A stretch of DNA of 6,341 nucleotides, taken from positions 1 through 6,341 of the forward strand of contig CABUDN010000140.1 of NCBI GenBank assembly GCA_902490355.1, given 5' to 3'. Under the pieces are notes generated by a model. That model saw only the letters and a program-made list of their open reading frames with translations, did no database searches and had not been told where the DNA came from. Source of the stretch: an uncultured Oscillibacter sp. GTDB lineage: Bacteria > Bacillota > Clostridia > Oscillospirales > Oscillospiraceae. How positions within the stretch are numbered: position 1 is the first letter of the stretch; each line of letters starts with the position of its first letter. Below, in pieces: positions 1 to 5,465 of this stretch. The position numbers were made by a program, and so were the translations under genes.

Positions 1-997
1 TCTGCTCTCTTTCATCTCTATTTGTGCCGAGAGCAACGCGGTCGGCATGGTGATTTTAATGGCAATGGAGGAACTGGATCTACCCCAAAGCCGGGCTGTC
101 GCGCTGTTGGCGTCGCCGTCCCCGCTGGCCGATGTGTACAAGGAGTTTGCCGACCGGGAGACTTCCTACATGGATGTGGTGCGGGACAGTATCGAGCAGC
201 GGGCTGAGGCAGCACTGGACACCCAGCGGGAACTGCCGCTCTACCGGCATGACGCCGCCTATGCCCGCGAACAGGGCGAACTGGACCTCTATCGTTCGTC
301 CCGCCGCGCCAACATCGCTTGCAAGGAGGCCATCGAGGCATCCATTTCGGAACATTATCGGGACAATCGGCTGGGCAAAGACGCGGTGCCCCAGGTGATC
401 GAGCAGTTCGGCTACACCCGCACCCTCTATGTATTAGCAAACACTGTGCAGCAGAAGGACTGGGATGGGCGGTTCAGCCCGGCCAACAAGACGTGGGCCA
501 AGACTGTGGACATCCCGCCCAACCCGGACGGCTTCGGCGGCGAACGCAACCTGGACTTTGTGGTGGACAGCCACCCCGGCCTGGTCGATCTGTTTCTGAG
601 CCAGGCGCGGCAGGACTATCTGCGGCTTCAGCCGCTGACGCCGGAGGAAATCCAGGCCGAGGCCGCCCGGCTGTTGCAGGAGCTGCGCGCCCCGGATACC
701 CCAAACAGCCCCCACGGCACCCATTACATGGCCCGCGTGTCGCCGGACTTTCTGGCCCGTGCAGGCACCCAGGCCCATGACCAGCTGATGGCACTGCTGC
801 CGTTCCGCAGCCTGACGATCACCGGGTTGGTGGACCGTCCCGGCACCTATGTCACCATCCTTGCCAGCGAGGACCGCAGTAAGGAGTTGCGCCAGCGCCG
901 CCCCTCGGTCCGCCGCCAGCTGAAGCAGGAACCGCACCCCGCTGAAAAACCTGAGAAGAAAGCACCGGCCCGCAAAAAGCAGGAGCCGGAGCGATGA
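1..997 (+). CDS. DUF3849 domain protein, 5' end outside window
   Basis: The reading frame is open from the first complete codon (base 2) to the TGA at 995-997, so only the C-terminal 331 residues are visible. An ATG at 47 exists but has no Shine-Dalgarno sequence before it, and the frame continues upstream without a stop, so I treat the gene as partial. About 62-150 residues after that ATG lies a DUF3849-type block, recognised by LPLYRHDAAYAREQGELDLY, then RANIACKEAIEASI and FGYTRTLYVLANTV. A DGFGGERNLDFVVDSHPGLVDLF segment follows, split here as DGFGGERNLDF and VVDSHPGLVDLF. The last ~35 residues are a Lys/Arg/Pro-rich, probably disordered tail. DUF3849 proteins are typical of conjugative elements of gut Firmicutes; their biochemical role is unknown. 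The stop overlaps the mobC start, which suggests translational coupling and a role in transfer or maintenance (inference). Confidence 0.8.
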   Translation, partial: LLSFISICAESNAVGMVILMAMEELDLPQSRAVALLASPSPLADVYKEFADRETSYMDVVRDSIEQRAEAALDTQRELPLYRHDAAYAREQGELDLYRSSRRANIACKEAIEASISEHYRDNRLGKDAVPQVIEQFGYTRTLYVLANTVQQKDWDGRFSPANKTWAKTVDIPPNPDGFGGERNLDFVVDSHPGLVDLFLSQARQDYLRLQPLTPEEIQAEAARLLQELRAPDTPNSPHGTHYMARVSPDFLARAGTQAHDQLMALLPFRSLTITGLVDRPGTYVTILASEDRSKELRQRRPSVRRQLKQEPHPAEKPEKKAPARKKQEPER

Positions 998-1338
998 CCG
1001 CCCCCAAGCGCAAGCGGGAGGTGCAGCTGAACTTCCGGGTCTCGCCGGAGGAACTGGCGATGATCGAGCAAAAGATGGCCCAGCTGGGCACCTCCAACCG
1101 GGAAGCATATCTGCGAAAAATGGCTTTGGACGGTTATGTGGTGCGCCTGGAACTGCCGGAGCTGAAGGAGCTGGTCTCCCTGATGCGCCGGAGCAGCAAC
1201 AACCTCAACCAGCTGACCCGCCGCGTGCATGAGACCGGGCGCATTTATGACGCCGACCTGGAAGATATATCCCAGCGGCAGGAGGCTTTGTGGGATGGGG
1301 TGCATAAGATATTGACCCAGCTGGCAAAGCTGTCGTGA
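994..1338 (+). CDS. mobC: MobC-like relaxosome accessory protein
   Basis: This is a 114-residue basic protein. MobC proteins bind near the nick site of oriT and help the relaxase open the strands in the cytoplasm. Residues ~8-48 (REVQLNFRVSPEELAMIEQK, then a SNREAYLRKMAL helix) look like a ribbon-helix-helix DNA-binding fold. Residues ~55-90, with LVSLMRRSSNNLNQLTRRVH, carry the N-N-x-N-Q-x-x-R signature of the MobC family. The length fits the family (about 100-130 residues). The ATG at 994 overlaps the upstream stop as ATGA, and AGGAG at 981-985 lies 8 nt before it, which supports both the start and coupling. A relaxase gene usually lies close by; here the relaxase starts 2.5 kb further on, past two small genes and an opposed AlbA_2 gene. 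Confidence 0.85.
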   Translation: MTAPKRKREVQLNFRVSPEELAMIEQKMAQLGTSNREAYLRKMALDGYVVRLELPELKELVSLMRRSSNNLNQLTRRVHETGRIYDADLEDISQRQEALWDGVHKILTQLAKLS

Positions 1339-1343
1339 CAGGG

Positions 1344-1381
1344 GCATACGCCCTGGCTGCGGAGGGAGGTCTGGCGTATGC
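1344..1381 (+). repeat. Perfect 9-bp inverted repeat enclosing terminator 5' arm
   Basis: GCATACGCC at 1344-1352 is exactly complementary to GGCGTATGC at 1373-1381. The 20-nt loop between them contains GGAGGGAGG (1361-1369), which is itself the 5' arm of the downstream terminator hairpin. The two stems are interleaved, so an RNA could form one or the other, or both as a pseudoknot. It starts six bases after the mobC stop codon. Confidence 0.75.
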
Positions 1382-1415
1382 GGGCTGCTGCGCCGGGCCT
1401 CCCTCCTTTTTCTTT
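1361..1415 (+). terminator. Rho-independent terminator after mobC
   Basis: GGAGGGAGG (1361-1369) pairs perfectly with CCTCCCTCC (1398-1406) and is followed at once by TTTTTCTTT (1407-1415). The loop is long, 28 nt, and contains the 3' arm of a competing hairpin. It lies 22 nt after the mobC stop and would end the DUF3849-mobC transcript. Confidence 0.75.
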
Positions 1416-1425
1416 GCCCGTATCG

Positions 1426-1454
1426 TTGCGTTTTGGCGGGGTGTGATTGATAAT
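1426..1454 (+). promoter_or_regulatory. Candidate sigma-70 promoter for the 1480 operon
   Basis: TTGCGT (1426-1431) and GATAAT (1449-1454) are 17 bp apart. The -10 box matches consensus at five of six bases, the -35 at three. It sits just past the mobC terminator and ends 25 bp before the next gene, where a new promoter is needed. The prediction is from sequence only. Confidence 0.45.
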
Positions 1455-1479
1455 GGAGTCAGAAACGAGGTGATGGCTG

Positions 1480-1785
1480 ATGTTGACGTTTGAAAATGTC
1501 TTGATTGTGTTCCATGATTATCTGGGGCAAGACTCGGAGGAAGAAGTCCTTCCATGCAGGCGCGGTTACGTTCGGATAAGCTGGAACAGCGATTCACGAT
1601 ACTGCGTGGATGGCGTTCTTTGCCGGACTCCAGAGGAACTTTTTGATCTGCTGCTACAAGATTACTGGGATTTCGAGCTGATCCGCCGGACGCAAGGCAG
1701 CAGAGAGGCCACCGAAATGGATGAGAAAGCCGTAGACGAACTGTGCCAGCCATACCTGGACTGGCGAAAGGAGGCGCTGAAATGA
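1480..1785 (+). CDS. Conserved hypothetical protein of conjugative elements
   Basis: This encodes a 101-residue acidic protein of unknown function. GAGGT at 1467-1471 lies 8 nt before the ATG at 1480, a good ribosome binding site. It starts MLTFENVLIVFHDYL, has RGYVRISWNSDSRYCVDGVL in the middle and an Asp/Glu-rich C-terminal half (TPEELFDLLLQDYWDFELI), and shows no signal peptide, membrane segment or metal-binding motif. From memory, similar ~100-residue proteins beginning MLTFENVL and carrying a TPxxLxDxLLxxY stretch occur in conjugative elements of Clostridia, with no known activity. Its stop overlaps the next start (ATGA, 1782-1785), so it is probably co-translated with the membrane protein. 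Confidence 0.75.
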   Translation: MLTFENVLIVFHDYLGQDSEEEVLPCRRGYVRISWNSDSRYCVDGVLCRTPEELFDLLLQDYWDFELIRRTQGSREATEMDEKAVDELCQPYLDWRKEALK

Positions 1786-2093
1786 GAGTGATATTGTTTA
1801 TTTTGAAACTGGGGCTGAAAATCCTCGCCGCGCCGGTGGTGCTGGCGCTGATGCTGTTCACCTGGGTGTGCTTCGGGCTGCTGTATGTGTCCAGCTTTAT
1901 CTTCGGTCTGGCCTCCACCCTGGTGGCGCTACTGGGGATCGCAGTGCTTGTGACCTACTCACCGCAAAACGGCGTCATCCTGCTGGTGATCGCCTTCCTG
2001 GTCAGCCCGGTGGGCCTGCCAATGGCCGCTGCCTGGCTGGTGGGCAAGGTGCAGGACCTGCGGTATGTGATCCAGGACGCGGTGTATGGCTGA
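1782..2093 (+). CDS. CD1845 family small membrane protein
   Basis: This encodes a 103-residue, strongly hydrophobic protein of unknown function. I place the start at 1782 because AAAGGAGG (1767-1774) lies 7 nt before it and the ATG overlaps the upstream stop; a start at 1743 in the same frame lacks a comparable site. Three or four membrane segments can be seen: about residues 4-24 (ILFILKLGLKILAAPVVLAL), 25-48 (FTWVCFGLLYVSSFIFGLA), 46-60, and 63-85 (NGVILLVIAFLVSPVGLPMA). The C-terminal part, LVGKVQDLRYVIQDAVYG, is polar. The SPxGLPMxAAWLxGKxQDLRY end matches the CD1845 family named after a Clostridioides difficile transposon protein. That family is element-associated; a link to the conjugation channel is only a guess. 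Confidence 0.8.
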   Translation: MRVILFILKLGLKILAAPVVLALMLFTWVCFGLLYVSSFIFGLASTLVALLGIAVLVTYSPQNGVILLVIAFLVSPVGLPMAAAWLVGKVQDLRYVIQDAVYG

Positions 2094-2106
2094 ATCGAAA
2101 ATGCAG

Positions 2107-2139
2107 AATTGCCGGGAGATACATCCCGGCAATTTTTTT
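2107..2139 (+). terminator. Strong rho-independent terminator of the 1480-2093 operon
   Basis: AATTGCCGGGA (2107-2117) and TCCCGGCAATT (2124-2134) form a perfect 11-bp stem with a 6-nt GATACA loop. The T run extends through 2139. It begins 13 nt after the CD1845-like stop codon. Confidence 0.92.
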
Positions 2140-2191
2140 GACTTTACTTTCGTGCTAATTTCAGTGATGAGATTAGCATGAAAGTAAAGTC
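2140..2191 (+). repeat. 52-bp near-perfect palindrome with GTGA loop
   Basis: Bases 2140-2163 pair with 2168-2191 around the tetraloop GTGA. All 24 pairs are Watson-Crick except 2152/2179 and 2160/2171, which would be G-U wobbles in a + strand RNA, so that RNA would be an unbroken 24-bp hairpin capped by a GNRA-type loop. The arms start GACTTTACTTTC and end GAAAGTAAAGTC. There is no T run after it, so it is not a normal terminator. It lies between two converging terminators. Confidence 0.85.
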
Positions 2192-2211
2192 CACGCACAT
2201 CAAAGGCATAT

Positions 2212-2259
2212 AAAAAATCAGGGTGTCGGAGCATACAACTTCCTCCGACACCCTGATTT
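2212..2259 (-). terminator. Rho-independent terminator of the AlbA_2 gene
   Basis: The arms 2215-2231 and 2243-2259 form a perfect stem of about 17 bp with an 11-nt loop. Read on the minus strand, the hairpin is followed by a run of T (the A's at 2212-2217). It begins 4 nt after the minus-strand stop codon, so it ends the AlbA_2 transcript facing the operon to its left. Confidence 0.92.
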
Positions 2260-2262
2260 GGT

Positions 2263-3720
2263 TCAATTTTCTGGTGCAGGCTTTTGCACCGTTACATATT
2301 TTTGATGTTGGCTTCTGGGCTTATCTGGGATGGTCATTTGCAGCTGTCCATTGTCCAGCAGTGGACGCAAGTACCTCTTTGTAAATCCCTTTGTGTTTTT
2401 ATACCCACAATGTTCCGCAATTTCAGCTTTCGAGCGCGGTTCTGCACAAAAGGCTAAAATCTGGTCTGTAAGTGTCACTTGGGTTCCCACTTGGGTCCTC
2501 ACTTGGGTCCTCACTTGGGTCTCGTCCTGCGGCCCAACCTTTTCCACCGCAATCGGGGCCAGCGGAACCACGGTGCGGAACACATCGCCCTCGATAAATT
2601 CCGGGGTTCCACCGGAATAGAGCTTCGTGTATTTGTAAGTATTCCGCATCCCGGACCCCAGCTCGTCCGCCAGTCCAATCTCACGGAACACTTTGGAAAT
2701 GGGCGGGTTCTTGGCATACGGCTCAAAGGAGGAAAGGTGCAGAGCGCCGTGCCCGTGGGAACGGTTGGCATTTTCGGTGTAGAGCCGGTTACGCTCAATT
2801 ACGAATTTTGCCACATAGCCGCTGGAGTAATCCCGGTGCGCCAGGCTGTTGGAGAAAATTTCGCGCAGGATGCGGTCTCTGGCGCTGACGCTCTGGAGGC
2901 CCTCCTGCACAAAGGGGTCACTGAGGTGCTTTTGACCGAAAGCGATCAGCCGGTCATAGGTTTCCAGCAGATTCGTGATGATGACATCCCGGTCGTCATA
3001 GCGATCCAGATTTTCCACCCGGAAAATGGCGTCCGTTTTGTGCTGCGGCAATACAGCCAGGATCGTGCTGTCCTTCCCGAACAGAAGAATCGCCGCCAGG
3101 GTAATGCCTTCGAGCTGCCTTTCGGGGTCTTTTAAGATCAGACCGGCGCTGCGCAGCAGTTCTTCGTCTGACATGGACTTCCACGGATGGTTGGCCGTGC
3201 GGCTGGTGGTCATGGCTCTGGCGCGCTCCATCAGGTCAGGGCGCAAGTCGTCCATCTGGAAGCGGGTCACTTTATTTACAAAATAACTGCCGCTTTTCCG
3301 GGCGTACAGCTGGTACACCATGTCGGAGTTGTCGGTTATATCAATATCTGCTTCGTGGCTGCGGTCAAAAATGCGCCCGTGATGGCGGCAGACCTGGCTG
3401 CCGGACGGCACCTGAATGACCAGCAGCGTGCGGCCGTCTACGGTGCAGGCTTCCGGCTGCAAGTACAGAGGCGGATTGATTTTCTGCCCGTTGTTGATGG
3501 AAGTCACGAAGTCTTTTTTCATACGGTCAACCGCATCCGGGGCAACACCCAAAATCTCCCCGTTGTCTTTGACGCCCAGGAGAATGATTCCACCGTCTCG
3601 GTTGGAAAAAGAACAGACGGTATCGTAAACATCCTTTGTAATCTCAGTGGTGGATTTCTTAAACTCCACCCGGATGTTCTCGCCGTCCTCGATCAGCTTC
3701 AGAAGTTCGGCTTCTGTCAT
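2263..3720 (-). CDS. AlbA_2/Schlafen-type ATPase-like regulator with C-terminal winged helix
   Basis: This encodes a 485-residue protein. Residues ~1-125 are an AlbA_2 (Schlafen AlbA) domain: E14 and E19 with NIRVEFKKS, then VCSFSNRDGG and ILLGVKDNGEILGV. Residues ~280-400 resemble the HATPase_c_4 region usual in this family (RDRILREIFSNSLAHRDY, later FREIGLADELGSGMRNTYKY). A linker of four TQV units (~residues 400-415) leads to a likely winged helix at ~418-475 (LTDQILAFC, SKAEIAEHCGYKNTKGF). Proteins of this build are usually annotated as ATP-binding transcriptional regulators; the target is unknown and an RNase or defence role is speculative. AAAGGGGG lies 11 nt before the ATG, a little far. 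It is the only minus-strand gene here, with its own promoter and terminator, and splits mobC from the relaxase, so it may be inserted cargo. Confidence 0.85.
   Translation of the reverse strand: MTEAELLKLIEDGENIRVEFKKSTTEITKDVYDTVCSFSNRDGGIILLGVKDNGEILGVAPDAVDRMKKDFVTSINNGQKINPPLYLQPEACTVDGRTLLVIQVPSGSQVCRHHGRIFDRSHEADIDITDNSDMVYQLYARKSGSYFVNKVTRFQMDDLRPDLMERARAMTTSRTANHPWKSMSDEELLRSAGLILKDPERQLEGITLAAILLFGKDSTILAVLPQHKTDAIFRVENLDRYDDRDVIITNLLETYDRLIAFGQKHLSDPFVQEGLQSVSARDRILREIFSNSLAHRDYSSGYVAKFVIERNRLYTENANRSHGHGALHLSSFEPYAKNPPISKVFREIGLADELGSGMRNTYKYTKLYSGGTPEFIEGDVFRTVVPLAPIAVEKVGPQDETQVRTQVRTQVGTQVTLTDQILAFCAEPRSKAEIAEHCGYKNTKGFTKRYLRPLLDNGQLQMTIPDKPRSQHQKYVTVQKPAPEN
2476..2523 (-). repeat. 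Four 12-bp tandem repeats coding a TQV linker
   Basis: Four adjacent 12-bp units of the form CACTTGGGTCCT on the + strand begin at 2476, 2488, 2500 and 2512. Units 2 and 3 are identical and the outer two differ at the end. On the coding (minus) strand they encode the repeating tetrapeptide TQV-R/G between the ATPase-like part and the winged helix. In-frame unit length means copy-number change would lengthen or shorten the linker without a frameshift. Confidence 0.9.
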
Positions 3721-3764
3721 AGGAGCAACAGCCCCCTTTCGAGTTGGTTTTATACTTTTTTATT

Positions 3765-3793
3765 ATTATACGAGATTTTGCACGCAATATCAA
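3765..3793 (-). promoter_or_regulatory. Strong sigma-70 promoter for the AlbA_2 gene
   Basis: On the minus strand TTGATA (3793-3788) and a perfect TATAAT (3770-3765) are exactly 17 bp apart. Transcription would start near 3758, giving a leader of roughly 38 nt before the ATG. The -35 box matches consensus at five of six bases. Confidence 0.75.
3775..3790. promoter_or_regulatory. Possible operator palindrome in divergent promoter
   Basis: ATTTTGCACGCAATAT is a 16-bp imperfect palindrome (core TTGC-AC-GCAA). It lies in the spacer of the minus promoter and overlaps its -35 box, a position where a bound protein would block that promoter. The AlbA_2 protein with its winged helix is one candidate binder; this is inference from position. 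Confidence 0.3.
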
Positions 3794-3822
3794 ACGCATT
3801 TCCGATGGAAGGAGGAAAAGTC

Positions 3823-5235
3823 ATGGCCACCACCCGCATCATGCCGCTGCACGCAGGAAAGGGCCGCACGGTCGGCAAGGCCATCAGCGACATCATCGAC
3901 TATGTAAAAAATCCAGACAAGACCGACCACGGCAGGCTCATCACCAGCTACCAGTGTGACAGCCGCGTGGCGGACGCGCAGTTCCTGCTGGACAAGCAGA
4001 CCTACGCTGCCCGCACCGGCCGGGTGCGCGGCAAGGATGATGTGATTGCCTACCACCTGCGGCAGTCCTTTGTGCCGGGCGAGATTACGCCGGAGGAAGC
4101 AAATCGGCTGGGCGTGGAGCTGGCCCGGCGCTTTACCAAAGGCAAGCACGCTTTCATCGTCTGCACCCACATCGACAAGTCTCACGTCCACAACCATATT
4201 ATATGGAACTCCACCACGCTGGAGTGTGACCGCAAGTTCCGCAATTTCTGGGGAAGCACCCGTGCCGTCCGCCGTCTGAACGATACCATCTGCATTGAGA
4301 ACGGCTATTCCATCGTGGAGACCCCTAAGCGGCGCGGCCAGAGCTACAACAAGTGGCTGGGCGACGCGGCGAAGCCCTCCCACAAGGAGCAACTGCGCCA
4401 GGCCATTGACAGGGCACTGGTACAGAAACCGGGCACCTTGGAGGAGCTTCTTCGTCTGCTGGAACAGGACGGCTTCACCGTCCACCGGCGCGGCAAAACC
4501 ATTTCCATCAGCGCGGAGGGCTGGGGCAACAATATCCGCTTTGACCGACTGGGGGACGGCTACACGCTGGACGATCTGCTTGCCGTCCTCTCCGGGCAAA
4601 AGGAGCATACACCCCGAAAGGAAACTGCTGTGCAGGCTGCTCCGCCCAAGGTCAATCTGCTGGTAGACATCCAGGCAAAACTCCAGGCCGGGAAAGGCGC
4701 CGGGTATACACGCTGGGCCAAGGTGTTCAACCTCAAGCAGATGGCTCAAACCCTCAACTATCTGTCCGAACACGGCCTACTGGACTATGCCGACCTGGAA
4801 ACAAAAACGGCAGAGGCAACAGCCCGATACAATGCGCTATCTGCACAGATTAAGGCGGCCGAAAAGCGCATGGCTGAGATCGCCGTGCTGCGCACGCACA
4901 TCGTCAACTATGCTAAGACCCGCGAGACCTATGTGGCCTACCGAAAGGCCGGATACTCCCGGAAATTTTACGCGGAGCATGAGGATGAGATCCGGCTGCA
5001 CCAGGCGGCCAAGGAAGCCTTTAATGAGCTGAACATGAAAAAGCTGCCCACCATCAAGGAGCTTCAGACCGAGTATGCCCAGCTGCTGGCGGACAAGAAA
5101 ACGGCTTACGGAGAGTACCGGCAGGCCCGCGCCGCCATGCGGGAACTGCTGACCGTCAAGAACAATGTGGATCGGGTCCTGGCGATGGAGCCGACCGAGC
5201 CGCAACAGAAAGAAAAAGACCACGGCCAGCGGTGA
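3823..5235 (+). CDS. MobP-type relaxase (relaxase/mobilization nuclease domain)
   Basis: This encodes a 470-residue relaxase that would nick one strand at oriT, bind it through a tyrosine, and pilot it into the recipient. AAGGAGG (3809-3815) lies 7 nt before the ATG at 3823, which fixes the start although the frame is open much further upstream. The N-terminal ~220 residues match PF03432: Y27 in AISDIIDYVKNP is the likely catalytic tyrosine, and the metal-binding three-histidine motif is H116-x-D118-x-x-H121-x-H123-N-H125 (THIDKSHVHNHIIWNSTT). RRGQSYNKW lies near residues 169-177. The C-terminal part (~330-450) is rich in charged helices and probably coiled coil. The length fits Clostridia element relaxases. 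The stop codon lies in the loop of a hairpin at 5218-5248 that opens the non-coding array downstream. No intrinsic terminator follows. Confidence 0.92.
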   Translation: MATTRIMPLHAGKGRTVGKAISDIIDYVKNPDKTDHGRLITSYQCDSRVADAQFLLDKQTYAARTGRVRGKDDVIAYHLRQSFVPGEITPEEANRLGVELARRFTKGKHAFIVCTHIDKSHVHNHIIWNSTTLECDRKFRNFWGSTRAVRRLNDTICIENGYSIVETPKRRGQSYNKWLGDAAKPSHKEQLRQAIDRALVQKPGTLEELLRLLEQDGFTVHRRGKTISISAEGWGNNIRFDRLGDGYTLDDLLAVLSGQKEHTPRKETAVQAAPPKVNLLVDIQAKLQAGKGAGYTRWAKVFNLKQMAQTLNYLSEHGLLDYADLETKTAEATARYNALSAQIKAAEKRMAEIAVLRTHIVNYAKTRETYVAYRKAGYSRKFYAEHEDEIRLHQAAKEAFNELNMKKLPTIKELQTEYAQLLADKKTAYGEYRQARAAMRELLTVKNNVDRVLAMEPTEPQQKEKDHGQR

Positions 5236-5351
5236 GCTGGTCGTGGTCAAAAGCGTTCGTAAGAACGCGCAGCCACAGATTGAAAATCTGTGTTCAAAGG
5301 GGGCTTGGGGGACTTCCCTCAACAAGCGCGTGGGGCTATCTGGATAGCCAC
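5218..5351. other. Hairpin array after relaxase, candidate oriT
   Basis: Consecutive inverted repeats fill this non-coding stretch: 5218-5230/5236-5248 (13 pairs, one G-U), GCGTTC-GTAA-GAACGC at 5253-5268, CACAGATT-GAA-AATCTGTG at 5274-5292, TTGGGGG-ACTT-CCCTCAA at 5305-5322 (one G-U; an alternative outer pair GCTTG/CAAGC at 5303/5323), and GGCTATC-TG-GATAGCC at 5334-5349. Origins of transfer are typically non-coding, rich in inverted repeats and next to a relaxase or mobC gene. I recognise no nick-site consensus with certainty, so oriT is a candidate call; a structured RNA or leftover junction is also possible. Confidence 0.4.
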
Positions 5352-5386
5352 AGGCATCGCTTGCCAGTCACTCTGCAAACCTTTAT

Positions 5387-5400
5387 CTGTAATTTTACAG
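5387..5400. promoter_or_regulatory. Palindrome upstream of HTH operon promoter
   Basis: CTGTAA and TTACAG are perfect inverted arms around TT (14 bp in all). The site ends 15 bp before the -35 box of the HTH/response-regulator promoter, a usual place for an activator or repressor site. No binding protein can be assigned from the sequence. Confidence 0.35.
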
Positions 5401-5415
5401 CGCAACCCCATATTC

Positions 5416-5444
5416 TTGCTTTGTTCGAGCAAAAGAACTATAAT
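5416..5444 (+). promoter_or_regulatory. Sigma-70 promoter for the HTH/response-regulator operon
   Basis: TTGCTT (5416-5421) and a perfect TATAAT (5439-5444) are 17 bp apart. Transcription would start near 5451, leaving a very short leader with the ribosome binding site GGAGG at 5454-5458. Confidence 0.6.
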
Positions 5445-5465
5445 GTCTTTTATGGAGGCATGAAC

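Larger units (their letters stand above)
3721..3822 (+). promoter_or_regulatory. Divergent intergenic region expected to hold the relaxase promoter
   Basis: The relaxase has no upstream gene on its strand, so its promoter should lie in these 102 bp. The AT-rich stretch offers -10-like TATTAT at 3761-3766 (five of six), but I see no good -35 at the right distance. The A/T tract overlaps the -10 box of the opposed promoter, so both promoters could compete. Confidence 0.4.

Noticed and set aside
47..49. ATG at 47 as the true start of the DUF3849 gene
   Set aside because: There is no Shine-Dalgarno sequence and the frame is open to the left edge, so the gene most likely begins outside the window.
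1473..1493. Six-codon frame starting at 1473, before the 101-aa gene
   Set aside because: It is only 2 nt past GAGGT, too close to start well, and overlaps the real gene; likely chance.
1743..1781. Start at 1743 for the CD1845-like protein
   Set aside because: The 13 extra residues overlap the upstream gene and lack a good binding site; 1782 has AAAGGAGG at 7 nt and an ATGA overlap.
434..1918. Long minus-strand open frames opposite DUF3849, mobC and the small genes
   Set aside because: They have low-complexity, Ala/Arg/Pro/Ser-rich translations without motifs, and the opposite strand has coupled genes with good start sites.
2476..2523. The 12-bp repeats as replication iterons or a CRISPR fragment
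   Set aside because: They are contiguous with no spacers, in frame within a coding region, and encode a linker typical of the protein family.
3187..3822. Upstream in-frame extension of the relaxase by 212 codons
   Set aside because: It runs antisense through the AlbA_2 gene and has no ribosome binding site; AAGGAGG 7 nt before the ATG at 3823 and the family's usual N-terminus fix the start there.
3790..4773. Long minus-strand open frame opposite the relaxase
   Set aside because: It shadows a clear relaxase gene, shows no recognisable domain and reflects the GC-rich third positions of the real gene.
5218..5248. Hairpin as an intrinsic terminator for the relaxase
   Set aside because: On the + strand it is followed by AAAAGCG rather than a T run, so it lacks the terminator form in that direction.
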